This document shows positions 1-6,546 of a DNA stretch of 7,083 bases, one piece after another; position 1 is the first letter of the stretch, and each line of letters starts with the position of its first letter. Position numbers and translations under genes: made by a program. The notes beneath the pieces are model-generated. The model saw nothing but the letters and a program-made list of their open reading frames with translations, was not told the DNA's origin and did not search any database. Origin of the DNA: JACJWR01 sp964627505 (GTDB lineage Bacteria; Actinomycetota; Actinomycetes; S36-B12; UBA10799); assembly GCA_964627505.1 (NCBI GenBank), contig CAZVKB010000135.1, positions 1 through 7,083 of the forward strand, given 5' to 3'.

Positions 1-601
1 CGGTCTGCTCCCATCCCAGCACGTCCGCGAGGGATGGTGACACCCAGGAAATCCGCCCGGCGGAGTCGTGGAGTACCACCACGTCGGAGGCGTTTTCGGC
101 CAACAGCCGAAAGTGCTCTTCGCTGGTGCGGGCTTCGTCGCGCGCTGCCCGCAGGTTTGCCTCGTACTCGCGTTGCGCGCTGATGTCGCGGGTCACGCCA
201 AGGATGGCCACCACGTGCCCGTCGGTGTCGCACTGCGGAATCACCTGCAAGGCCCCGATCATGATGGACCCATCCTTGCGGTAATACTCATGCTCACCGC
301 GGTACACCGGAGGCACGATACCCGCGGCCATAGCCGCAGCCAACTCGCCGAAATACGCAGCCACTTTCGCTGCCGACTCCGGGGGATGAATCTGATCCAA
401 CGTCTGGGCTGCCGCTTCGGCCGGGGTAATCCCCCGGACTCGCTGCACCGACGGGCTGACATAGGTGATGCTGCCGTCGACCGCCATAGTCCAGATCACA
501 TCCCAGGCGTTTTCTACCAACAGCCGGTAGCGCTCCTCACTGACAGACAGCGCAGCGGTCACCCCATCGAGATCGTTGAGGTGACCGCTGGCGTGTGTCA
601 T
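1..601 (-). CDS. Tandem PAS-domain sensory protein, C-terminus beyond the window (partial)
   Basis: The minus strand reads open from an ATG at 601-599 to the left edge, giving 200 residues with no stop. Two PAS domains are visible. The first spans about residues 21-142: it opens with SEERYRLLVENAWDVIW, has the VDGSITYVSPSV core, and ends with a PAC-like stretch containing EYYRKDGS and ILGVTRDIS. A charged linker (about 143-160, EANLRAARDEARTS) follows, likely the coiled-coil signalling helix that joins PAS units. The second PAS starts near 161 (EEHFRLLAENASDVVV, then GRISWVSPSL) and is cut. No signal peptide or membrane segment is seen, so this part is cytoplasmic. Such proteins usually end in a GGDEF/EAL, histidine-kinase, phosphatase or LuxR output domain; which one cannot be told here. 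The start has only a weak AGG upstream, but no other in-frame start lies between it and the katG stop 32 nt away. The short gap suggests co-transcription with katG. The ligand is unknown. Confidence 0.88.
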   Translation of the reverse strand, partial: MTHASGHLNDLDGVTAALSVSEERYRLLVENAWDVIWTMAVDGSITYVSPSVQRVRGITPAEAAAQTLDQIHPPESAAKVAAYFGELAAAMAAGIVPPVYRGEHEYYRKDGSIMIGALQVIPQCDTDGHVVAILGVTRDISAQREYEANLRAARDEARTSEEHFRLLAENASDVVVLHDSAGRISWVSPSLADVLGWEQT

Positions 602-633
602 CGGCCTAGTGTGCCACGAATCCAGATGTCTGA

Positions 634-2826
634 TCAGCGCAGATCGAAACGATCAGTCTCCATCACCTTGTGCCACGCGGCCACGAAGTCCGCCACGAAC
701 TTGTGGTGGGCGTCGGCGCTGGCGTACACCTCGGCGAGCGCCCGCAGGATCGAGTTGGACCCAAACACCAAGTCGGCGCGACTGCCAGTCCACTTAATGG
801 CATTGGTGGCCCGGTCACGGCCAACGAACAGTTCTTCGTCGCCGTCCTGGGATGCCCACACGGTGCCCATGTCGAGCAGGTTGACGAAGAAGTCGTTGGT
901 GAGCACGCCGGGGCGATCCGTCAGCACACCCACCGGAGAGGATCCGGTGTTCGCTCCGAGCACGCGCAAACCACCGACCAGCACTGTCATCTCAGGAGCC
1001 GTGAGCGTGAGGAGATTGGCCCGGTCCACCAGCATGTGTTCGGCCAACTTGGCGTTGCCGCTGCCGAGGTAATTGCGGAAACCGTCGCTCGTGGGTTCGA
1101 GCACGTCGAAGGTTTCGGCATCGGTCTGCTCTTGGGAGGCATCCGTGCGTCCCGGGGTGAACGGCACCGTCACATCGATTCCGGCTGCCTTGGCCGCCTG
1201 CTCGATCGCAGCACAGCCCCCGAGCACGATGACATCTGCTAGCGAGACCTGGGCCCCGCCGGTGTGGGCCGCATTGAACTGGTCCGCTACCTCGGTGAGC
1301 GCAGTGAGTGCGGTGGCGAGTTCAGCCGGATCGTTCACCGCCCAATCCTTCTGCGGGGCCAGCCGAATTCGGGCACCGTTGGCCCCGCCTCGCTTGTCTG
1401 AGCCGCGGAACGTGGATGCTGACGCCCAAGCCGTGGCCACCAACCGCGAGACCGACAGTCCAGAGGCCAGGATGGCCGCCTTGAGTTCGGCAATCTCAGC
1501 GGAGTTGATCAGCGGGTGGGTGACCGGCGGCAACGGGTCCTGCCAAATTTGCACTTCGGCAGGTACTTCCGGTCCCAGGTAGCGGGAAACCGGGCCCATG
1601 TCGCGGTGGGTCAGCTTGAACCAGGCCTTGGCGAAAGCATTCGCGAACGCCTGCGGGTCGGCCAGGAACCGCCGCGAAATCGGCTCGTAATCCGGATCCA
1701 TACGCAGGGAAAGGTCCGTGGTGAGCATCACCGGCGGGTGGGTTGTGGCCGGGTCGTGCGGATCCGGCACCGTCGTGGCCGCAGCCGGATCGGTGGGCAC
1801 CCATTGCCAGGCGCCAGCCGGGCTCTTGGTGAGTTCCCACTCGTAGTTGAACAGAGTCTCGAAGTAGCTGTTGTCCCACGCAATCGGGGTGGGTGTCCAG
1901 GCTCCTTCCAGTCCACTGGTGATGGTGTCGTCACCACTGCCTGTGCCGTAGGTGTTGTGCCAGCCCAAGCCCATCTCCTGCAACGGCGCATCTTCTGGGT
2001 CGGGGCCCATGTGCCCATCGGGCACTGCCGCTCCGTGGGTCTTGCCGAAGGTGTGGCCACCGGCGATCAGGGCGACCGTCTCTTCGTCATTCATCGCCAT
2101 GCGGCGGAACGTTTCGCGAATGTCCACCGCGGCAGCCAGCGGGTCGGGGTTGCCGTTGGGGCCCTCGGGGTTGACGTAGATCAAGCCCATCTGGACAGCC
2201 GCGAGCGGGTTTTCCAGGTCCCGCTCACCGCTGTAGCGCTCGTCGCCGAGCCACGTGCGCTCAGTGCCCCAGTTGATGTCTTCAGGTTCCCAGACATCTT
2301 CGCGACCACCGGCGAAACCGAAGGTTTCAAAGCCCATGGTCTCCAGCGCGACATTGCCGGTGAGCACAAACAGGTCGGCCCAGGAGATCTGCTTGCCGTA
2401 CTTCTGCTTGATCGGCCACAGCAGGCGGCGAGCTTTGTCCAGGTTGGTGTTATCCGGCCAACTGTTCAGCGGGGCGAACCTTTGCGTGCCCGATCCGGCG
2501 CCACCGCGACCGTCGCTGATTCGATAGGTGCCCGCGCTGTGCCAGGCCATCCGAATGAACAGTGGACCGTAGTGGCCGTAATCCGCGGGCCACCAGTCTT
2601 GGGAGTCGGTCATCAACGCAGCGAGGTCGGCCTTGAGTGCCGCCAGGTCGAGGTTGGCGAACTCCTTGGCATAGTCGAAGTCCTCCCCCATCGGGTTGGC
2701 CATCGGCGGGTTCTGAGCCAGTACCTTGAGGTCGAGGTGGTCGGGCCACCAGTCGGCGACTTTGGTGCCGCCGATCGGGTTCCACTCTGATGCGCCTGTG
2801 ACCGGGCACTTCGCTTCGCTGTCCAC
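634..2826 (-). CDS. katG: Catalase-peroxidase KatG
   Basis: A 730-residue bifunctional haem enzyme that destroys hydrogen peroxide by catalase and peroxidase reactions; cytoplasmic. Length is normal for the family. The distal haem pocket is present as Arg92, Trp95 and His96 (IRMAWHSAGTYR), the proximal haem ligand as His258 (AGGHTFGKTHG), and the Met-Tyr-Trp crosslink as Trp95, Tyr217 (GLIYVNPEG) and Met243 (RRMAMND). Ser304 in TSGLEGAW aligns with Ser315 of Mycobacterium tuberculosis KatG. An Arg in SRYLGP (about 415) matches the mobile arginine of the catalase cycle. The duplicated C-terminal peroxidase-like domain follows (GSDKRGGANGARIRL, PFTPGRTDASQEQTD, WTGSRADLVFGSNS) and the protein ends in DRFDLR. 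I chose the GTG at 2826 because GGAGA lies 4 nt upstream and the N-terminus then carries the usual KCPV motif. The frame stays open up to 3015, but an ATG there would overlap furA by 107 bp and add 63 low-complexity residues. It lies 82 nt after furA and is probably controlled by FurA. Confidence 0.97.
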   Translation of the reverse strand: MDSEAKCPVTGASEWNPIGGTKVADWWPDHLDLKVLAQNPPMANPMGEDFDYAKEFANLDLAALKADLAALMTDSQDWWPADYGHYGPLFIRMAWHSAGTYRISDGRGGAGSGTQRFAPLNSWPDNTNLDKARRLLWPIKQKYGKQISWADLFVLTGNVALETMGFETFGFAGGREDVWEPEDINWGTERTWLGDERYSGERDLENPLAAVQMGLIYVNPEGPNGNPDPLAAAVDIRETFRRMAMNDEETVALIAGGHTFGKTHGAAVPDGHMGPDPEDAPLQEMGLGWHNTYGTGSGDDTITSGLEGAWTPTPIAWDNSYFETLFNYEWELTKSPAGAWQWVPTDPAAATTVPDPHDPATTHPPVMLTTDLSLRMDPDYEPISRRFLADPQAFANAFAKAWFKLTHRDMGPVSRYLGPEVPAEVQIWQDPLPPVTHPLINSAEIAELKAAILASGLSVSRLVATAWASASTFRGSDKRGGANGARIRLAPQKDWAVNDPAELATALTALTEVADQFNAAHTGGAQVSLADVIVLGGCAAIEQAAKAAGIDVTVPFTPGRTDASQEQTDAETFDVLEPTSDGFRNYLGSGNAKLAEHMLVDRANLLTLTAPEMTVLVGGLRVLGANTGSSPVGVLTDRPGVLTNDFFVNLLDMGTVWASQDGDEELFVGRDRATNAIKWTGSRADLVFGSNSILRALAEVYASADAHHKFVADFVAAWHKVMETDRFDLR

Positions 2827-2830
2827 TTTG

Positions 2831-2835
2831 TCTCC
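2831..2835 (-). promoter_or_regulatory. Shine-Dalgarno that fixes the katG start
   Basis: On the minus strand this reads GGAGA, 4 nt before the GTG at 2826. It decides between that GTG and the far upstream ATG at 3015. An ATG at 2837 partly overlaps the site but is in another frame. Confidence 0.75.
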
Positions 2836-2908
2836 ATTCGGTTGGGGCTGGCTGGATAGTTGGTAAGGGCACGTTGATTGGTGCGGGCAGGGTGATGCGG
2901 GAGTGAGG

Positions 2909-3376
2909 TTAGTGTGGGGGAAGTTGTGTGGGGTTGCGGGATGAGTCCGAAGATTCAGTGGAACCTGACTGGCACGCCGGGCATTGCCCCCAGTAGGCCA
3001 CATCAGCCTCGTCAATGCGGAATCCGTGGTCGTCGGCGGCGGTCAGGCAGGGCGCCGAGCCGACTGCGCAGTCCACGTCTGCCACCTTTCCACAGTCTCG
3101 ACAGATGACGTGGTGGTGATTGTCGCCGACGCGGTCTTCGTATCGAGCCGGCGAACCAACCGGCTGGATCCGCCGCACCAGGCCGGTGTCTACGAGAACG
3201 TTCAACGCGTCGTACACGGCCTGCCGCGAAATCACCCCGATTTCCGCGCGTGCCGCCGCCGCTGCTTCATCAGCCGTGAGATGCGGTTGCGCGGACACTG
3301 CCCGCAACACGGCCAACCGCTGCGCCGTGACCTGCACTCCGTGGGCGCGCAATGCGGCTACGGAGTCTGCGGACAT
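2909..3376 (-). CDS. furA: Fur-family redox/metal-responsive repressor FurA
   Basis: A 155-residue transcription repressor of the Fur superfamily, very like mycobacterial FurA, which represses its own gene and the following katG and is relieved by oxidation or metal loss. The N-terminal winged helix covers about residues 8-82, with recognition helix SRQAVYDALNVLVDTGLV (50-67) and wing IQPVGSPARYE. The C-terminal metal-binding and dimerisation part has VGDNHHHVICRDC (His87-89, Cys92, Cys95), VADVDCAVGSAPCLTA (Cys103, Cys110), and a last CPAC pair (Cys132, Cys135), so several metal ligands or redox cysteines are intact. The RQAVYD and NHHHVICRDCG signatures and the position directly upstream of katG favour FurA over Zur or the iron regulator. 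The C-terminal tail after residue 137 is Ser/Thr/Pro-rich and probably disordered. No strong Shine-Dalgarno is seen (only AGG 8 nt before the ATG), compatible with a short leader. A candidate promoter and operator lie within 55 nt upstream. Confidence 0.94.
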   Translation of the reverse strand: MSADSVAALRAHGVQVTAQRLAVLRAVSAQPHLTADEAAAAARAEIGVISRQAVYDALNVLVDTGLVRRIQPVGSPARYEDRVGDNHHHVICRDCGKVADVDCAVGSAPCLTAADDHGFRIDEADVAYWGQCPACQSGSTESSDSSRNPTQLPPH

Positions 3377-3398
3377 GGCGAGAGCCTAGGTCAAACAT

Positions 3399-3411
3399 TG
3401 GACTATGTCCA
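3399..3411. promoter_or_regulatory. Candidate FurA operator (TGGAC-TAT-GTCCA palindrome)
   Basis: A perfect inverted repeat with 5-bp arms (TGGAC and GTCCA) around a 3-bp centre sits 22 bp before the furA start and covers the candidate -10. Actinobacterial FurA-type repressors are known to bind upstream of their own gene, so this is the best operator candidate in the interval. Its identity as the FurA site is inferred from position and symmetry, not from a matched consensus. Confidence 0.5.
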
Positions 3412-3429
3412 GACTTGGGTCGACCTCAA
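3402..3429 (-). promoter_or_regulatory. Candidate furA promoter
   Basis: On the minus strand TTGAGG (3429-3424) and CATAGT (3407-3402) are 16 nt apart and fit a housekeeping-sigma -35/-10 pair loosely. Transcription would begin near 3395 and give a leader of about 19 nt before the furA ATG. The -10 lies inside the TGGAC palindrome and the -35 inside the CCTCAATTGAGG palindrome, as expected of a repressible promoter. It rests on sequence match only; the -10 is imperfect. Confidence 0.4.
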
Positions 3430-3435
3430 TTGAGG
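3424..3435. repeat. Perfect 12-bp palindrome CCTCAATTGAGG
   Basis: A fully self-complementary 12-mer in the 74-bp interval between the solute-binding-protein stop and furA. It has no loop and no following T-run in either direction, so it is a poor intrinsic terminator and looks more like a protein-binding site. It overlaps the candidate furA -35. The bound regulator, if any, is unknown. Confidence 0.5.
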
Positions 3436-3450
3436 AAATTATCCACGCTG

Positions 3451-4674
3451 CTAGTAGGTGAATCCCGTAGCTTGCACCCAGTCGGTGTTCACGGTGAACT
3501 GTCCATCGGCGTTCACGTTCAGCACCGCCACCTGGGAGGGCACCCGGTTGCCGCTCGGCGACTCGAAGGCAACACCGCCGGTCCAACCCGTCCAGCCCTT
3601 CGTGTCCGCCAATGCCGCGGACAGTTGCTGGGGATCGGTGGAGTTGGCCCGAGTTACTGCATCCGCTAGCAACAGCACAGAGTCATATGTGTACGGCGAC
3701 CACACATTTGGTGCAGAGCTGAATTCCTGTTGGAATTCCGCGACTCGTGCACTCGCACCCGAAAAGTCACTCGGCGCCGGAACTCCGAGCACATCGCACC
3801 GCTGCGCCGCTGCTACCCCGGCGTTCGCGATGAATCCGTTGTCGAATGCGGAGTAGTCCGCAACGCACGTGCTGCTGCTGTTCGCTGCAGCAAGTTCCTT
3901 CGCCATGACGGCTGCTTCCGGGAAATACGTAGCGAGGTACGTCACGGCCGGTGCTGTGGCATTTGCCTGTGCTAGCGCCTCCGCATACGAACTCTGCCCT
4001 GGTGCGATCGGGACAAATGCGCTCACCGTCACACCTCTGCCGGCCAAGTCCTCCCGAAGAGCGGTGGCGGCTTGATTGGTGTAGTCGGCCGAGGAGTCGT
4101 TGATGATGGCGACGGATCCCGCCTTGAGCCAGTCGCTGATGGCGGCACCGGCAGTGGGTGCGATCTGCGACGTCATCGGCTGCAGAGTGAACCCCAGACC
4201 TGCCGTGTTGTCCGCGGAAGTCAGCCGCATCGGCACCAGACCGGCTTGGATGTAAATGGGCAACGTCGCCAGCCCGACGCCAGAGTTATATGGCCCCACC
4301 ACCGCATCGAGGTCAGCCACGACGTCGTTGGCGGCTGCGATCCCGGTGGCCGGGTCTGCAGCGTCGTCGATGGCGACAATCTCGACTGTCTGATTTCTGA
4401 TCCCACCCTTGGCATTGAGCTGCGCAGCCGCAAGTTGCGCACCCTGCAACATGCCTTGTCCGAGTTCACTCTGTGCACCAGTCAACGGCGCCTCAAGCCC
4501 GATTCGGAACGAGGCAGCTGAAGAGGTGCTGGGACTCGGCGAAGCTGAGGAGTCGGTGCCGGTCGCGCAGCCCGCTGCCAACAAGGCGGAGACTGCCACC
4601 AGGCCGACCCCCAGCCATCGAGACCGGATCCGCCGAACACCGCCAACCGCTTGGTCAGAGTTGCGCGTAGTCAT
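3451..4674 (-). CDS. ABC-type branched-chain amino acid/amide solute-binding lipoprotein
   Basis: A 407-residue extracellular binding protein of the LivJ/LivK type (type I periplasmic fold, Peripla_BP_6-like). The N-terminus is a lipoprotein signal: Arg-rich n-region (RRIRSRW), hydrophobic stretch 21-34, then LLAAGC with Cys36 as the lipidated residue; a Ser/Pro/Thr-rich tether follows (41-53). The mature domain opens with FRIGLEAPLTGAQSELGQGMLQGAQLAAAQLNAKGG-type family sequence (56-91), then VEIVAIDDAADP, VVGPYNSGVG (126-134), the ligand-site-like TSADNT (152-157), and the late YTYDSVLLLADAV (328-340). Cys270 and Cys293 may form a disulfide. Ligands of this family are branched-chain amino acids, amides, urea or aromatic acids; which one applies cannot be told. 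No permease or ATPase gene is adjacent, so it is an orphan in this window. The ATG at 4674 has no Shine-Dalgarno of its own; an in-frame TGA upstream and the absence of other starts exclude an N-terminal extension. See the overlapping leader ORF. Confidence 0.9.
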   Translation of the reverse strand: MTTRNSDQAVGGVRRIRSRWLGVGLVAVSALLAAGCATGTDSSASPSPSTSSAASFRIGLEAPLTGAQSELGQGMLQGAQLAAAQLNAKGGIRNQTVEIVAIDDAADPATGIAAANDVVADLDAVVGPYNSGVGLATLPIYIQAGLVPMRLTSADNTAGLGFTLQPMTSQIAPTAGAAISDWLKAGSVAIINDSSADYTNQAATALREDLAGRGVTVSAFVPIAPGQSSYAEALAQANATAPAVTYLATYFPEAAVMAKELAAANSSSTCVADYSAFDNGFIANAGVAAAQRCDVLGVPAPSDFSGASARVAEFQQEFSSAPNVWSPYTYDSVLLLADAVTRANSTDPQQLSAALADTKGWTGWTGGVAFESPSGNRVPSQVAVLNVNADGQFTVNTDWVQATGFTY

Positions 4675-4703
4675 GGCAGTGAATTTTCGTGCGTCATCGT
4701 CAT
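4671..4703 (-). CDS. Possible 10-codon leader ORF (MTMTHENSLP) overlapping the solute-binding gene start
   Basis: Directly downstream of the only good Shine-Dalgarno in this interval the minus strand reads ATG, nine further codons and TGA. The TGA overlaps the ATG of the solute-binding gene as ATGA (4674-4671). This is the classic geometry for termination-reinitiation, by which ribosomes finishing the leader start the main gene, whose ATG has no ribosome site of its own. The peptide has no run of one amino acid that would suggest attenuation, so simple translational coupling is the likelier role. It could instead be a chance arrangement, with the main ATG reached by another route such as a leaderless transcript. 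There is no homology support for so short a peptide. Confidence 0.45.
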   Translation of the reverse strand: MTMTHENSLP

Positions 4704-4711
4704 CGTGATCA

Positions 4712-4717
4712 CTCCTT
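4712..4717 (-). promoter_or_regulatory. Strong Shine-Dalgarno 8 nt before the leader ORF
   Basis: The minus strand reads AAGGAG, 8 nt before the leader ATG at 4703 but 37 nt before the solute-binding-protein ATG at 4674. That distance is too long for it to serve the main gene directly. The site partly overlaps an 8-bp palindrome, GTGATCAC (4705-4712), which could affect its accessibility. Confidence 0.6.
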
Positions 4718-4780
4718 CACAGTAGCCCTGCCCATGCTCCGCTGTTCCCAGCGTCCCGTGCGCCCGCGCCTAGCGACCGT

Positions 4781-4808
4781 CGCCCGACGACCGACGCCCG
4801 AAGCCCGA
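4781..4808. repeat. Imperfect 14-bp tandem repeat
   Basis: Two adjoining 14-mers, CGCCCGACGACCGA and CGCCCGAAGCCCGA, match at 12 of 14 positions; a third copy breaks off after CGC. They lie in the spacer upstream of the solute-binding gene. Two copies in GC-rich DNA may be simple low-complexity sequence, and no function is assigned. Confidence 0.4.
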
Positions 4809-4877
4809 CGCAGGGCAGCCACGGCGGCAGCGACACAGCAGCTACTGCGCCACCCACCGGACGCGCACCGGACCACC

Positions 4878-4939
4878 ACTGGCCGCGCAAGGCGTGCGAA
4901 GGCCGCCGGGAGACACACTGCGCACGAAGGTCGGCCAGT
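4878..4939 (-). terminator. Weak candidate terminator or 3' stem after the oxygenase gene
   Basis: An 8-bp inverted repeat (ACTGGCCG at 4878-4885, CGGCCAGT at 4932-4939) begins 2 nt after the oxygenase stop codon and encloses 46 nt. A smaller nested pair (GTGCG and CGCAC) lies inside. There is no T-run, so it is not a standard intrinsic terminator. Actinobacterial terminators often lack T-runs, which keeps it possible. Confidence 0.25.
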
Positions 4940-4941
4940 CG

Positions 4942-6456
4942 CTAGATGCCCGCGGCGACCTCTGCGGCATCACCGCGCTGCCAACCGGGAATCGCCGTGC
5001 CGTCGGCCCAGGTGGAGTGGGTGCCGCTGGAGATCCGCTCGGGTAGTCGGATCGTGGCGATCGGGCCGTCGCTGATGTCCGCGGCGTGGAATACCAGCGC
5101 CGACGAGGAGTCGTTGTTCATGTCCGTCACGAGGCTGACGAGATAGGCGTCGTCTTCGTCGACGGCGCCAGGCCGCGGCGCCACCGACGTCTCCGATCCG
5201 AACACCCCGTCCGGCAGCGAGAAGTGTTGCTCAGCTCCAGTCAGCGAATCGTGTTTGGTCAGACCGTTGAACAGAAACCGTCCCGGCACGCCCGTGGCGG
5301 CGTAGGTGTAGCGATGCGCCCGACCACCATGCCGTGCGTTGATCATCCCGAACTCGGTGATGGAATCGGTCAACGACTCCTCCGAGCAAGTACCAGTGAC
5401 CATGTTCATCCGCCAACGATGCAGCCGGGACTGAAAACCATCCAGGCTGATAAACCGCGAGATCCGCTCGTAGTAGGAAGCATCCGGGGCGACGCTCGGC
5501 TCAGGGTCGTGTTGGAAGAAACCCTCCACCACAATCTCGTCGCCTTCTTCGTAGGCGTTGGTCCAATGCAATACATAGGTGGGGTCAAACTCAAACCAAC
5601 GAATCTGATCCGGGGTGCCCCGACGCGGTAACACACCCAGGCGGGTGGGCAGTTCTCTGTGGAACTTCGCCAGGTACACACCCTTATCCATCAACCGCGG
5701 ATCCCACACCATCGGCAAATCGTTGAAGATGGCGTAATTCTCCGTGAAGGTCATATCGTGCGGCAGGCGCGGGCCCGGCAGTTCAATCGGCACATAGTGC
5801 ACGAGGCGGTCGTTGGCATCTACCACGCCGTAGTTGAGATACGGCGCACGCGCGTTGTAGTTGAAGAACAGCAATTCGCCCGTGTGCTCATCTACTTGCG
5901 GATGCGCCGAGATTCCCCGGTCGCGGGGAAAGTCCCCGTGCCAGTCGGCTTTTCCCCGCGGTTCCAACGTCACCGGGTCGAGTGCGTAGAGATCGCCACA
6001 TTCGTAGAAACTCGACAACACCACGCCGTTGTGCACAACTACGTCGGTGCTGGAGGAATCTTTGAGATGGCCGCGGGCACCCCAACCATCTGTGCGCTTG
6101 GCTTTCTGCGGGCGCTCAGCCAGGCCGACCCACAGCGACTCGCCCGCCGCCTGCTCCGCCAGCAAAGCGTCGGTGCGCACGAACTTGTTGCGGTAGAAAG
6201 CTTGTCCGTCTCGAAAGCCGACGAGGTGGATCATGCCATCGCCTTCGAACGGGTGATATCGCCCGATCGCCGGGTGCAGCGGGTTCTCGGTGTTGCGCAA
6301 GTAGACACCGCTGAGGTCGTCCGGAAGATCGCCGACGATGTCGAGGTCGTCTGCGGCCCATTCGGTGGTCTGCGGTTGCCACGGTCCAGTGCGGTAAGGG
6401 TGGTCATCGTCAGCGGGCAATGTCGAGAGCATGCGCCCGACGATTTCGATTTCCAT
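4942..6456 (-). CDS. Carotenoid/lignostilbene-type cleavage dioxygenase
   Basis: A 504-residue non-haem iron(II) enzyme of the carotenoid cleavage oxygenase (RPE65/lignostilbene dioxygenase) family, which splits a C=C bond of an isoprenoid or stilbene with oxygen. The four iron-ligand histidines of the seven-bladed propeller are all there: His185 (GISAHPQVDEHTGEL), His233 (LPHDMTFTENYAIF), His297 (YVLHWTNAYEE) and His480 (SGTHSTWADG). Acidic residues near second-shell positions include Glu152 (YECGDLYALD) and Glu368 (ITEFGMIN). The family N-terminal motif VYLRNTENPLHP (51-62) and FEGDGMIH (70-77) are intact, and length is typical. No signal peptide is seen, so it is cytoplasmic or membrane-associated. 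I chose the ATG at 6456 because AAGGAGG lies 9 nt upstream; the open frame extends 27 codons further to 6537, but that stretch crosses the Shine-Dalgarno and does not look like family sequence. It resembles what I recall of M. tuberculosis Rv0913c. The substrate cannot be inferred. Confidence 0.92.
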   Translation of the reverse strand: MEIEIVGRMLSTLPADDDHPYRTGPWQPQTTEWAADDLDIVGDLPDDLSGVYLRNTENPLHPAIGRYHPFEGDGMIHLVGFRDGQAFYRNKFVRTDALLAEQAAGESLWVGLAERPQKAKRTDGWGARGHLKDSSSTDVVVHNGVVLSSFYECGDLYALDPVTLEPRGKADWHGDFPRDRGISAHPQVDEHTGELLFFNYNARAPYLNYGVVDANDRLVHYVPIELPGPRLPHDMTFTENYAIFNDLPMVWDPRLMDKGVYLAKFHRELPTRLGVLPRRGTPDQIRWFEFDPTYVLHWTNAYEEGDEIVVEGFFQHDPEPSVAPDASYYERISRFISLDGFQSRLHRWRMNMVTGTCSEESLTDSITEFGMINARHGGRAHRYTYAATGVPGRFLFNGLTKHDSLTGAEQHFSLPDGVFGSETSVAPRPGAVDEDDAYLVSLVTDMNNDSSSALVFHAADISDGPIATIRLPERISSGTHSTWADGTAIPGWQRGDAAEVAAGI

Positions 6457-6465
6457 GGCCTGCTG

Positions 6466-6472
6466 CCTCCTT
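6466..6472 (-). promoter_or_regulatory. Shine-Dalgarno that fixes the oxygenase start
   Basis: The minus strand reads AAGGAGG, a near-perfect anti-16S match, 9 nt before the ATG at 6456. It excludes the longer in-frame start at 6537. Confidence 0.8.
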
Positions 6473-6473
6473 G

Positions 6474-6489
6474 CGTGATGACGTGATGA
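6474..6489. repeat. Tandem 8-bp repeat just upstream of the oxygenase Shine-Dalgarno
   Basis: On the minus strand TCATCACG occurs twice head to tail (6489-6474), ending 1 nt before AAGGAGG. It lies in the 90-nt gap after the thiolase stop. It may be chance; a regulator or translational enhancer role is conceivable but unsupported. Confidence 0.4.
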
Positions 6490-6546
6490 GTTGTGGTCAC
6501 AGTAACCGAGACGTCCGACGAAACCGGGAGCGTGCACGGACGTCGA

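Noticed and set aside
68..1072. 334-codon plus-strand open frame across the PAS gene and the katG end
   Set aside because: It is antisense to two well-supported genes and crosses the gap between them; the translation is low-complexity and matches no family I recognise.
1516..2790. 424-codon plus-strand open frame antisense to katG
   Set aside because: It lies wholly inside katG, whose catalytic residues are all in place. Long antisense frames are usual in high-GC genes, and its translation shows no recognisable domain.
2827..3015. 63-codon N-terminal extension of katG up to an ATG at 3015
   Set aside because: It would overlap the furA end by 107 bp, is low-complexity and unlike KatG, while a GTG with a good Shine-Dalgarno lies at 2826.
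4709..4918. 69-codon minus-strand open frame in the spacer before the solute-binding gene
   Set aside because: It is Arg/Ala-rich, starts at a GTG without a Shine-Dalgarno, runs through the tandem repeat and ends inside the ribosome site of the next gene; no homology recognised.
5659..6486. 275-codon plus-strand open frame antisense to the oxygenase
   Set aside because: A shadow of the oxygenase reading frame with no domain and no plausible ribosome site.
6457..6537. 27-codon N-terminal extension of the oxygenase
   Set aside because: It runs through the AAGGAGG ribosome site, is His/Arg-rich without family resemblance, and the ATG at 6456 fits the expected N-terminus.
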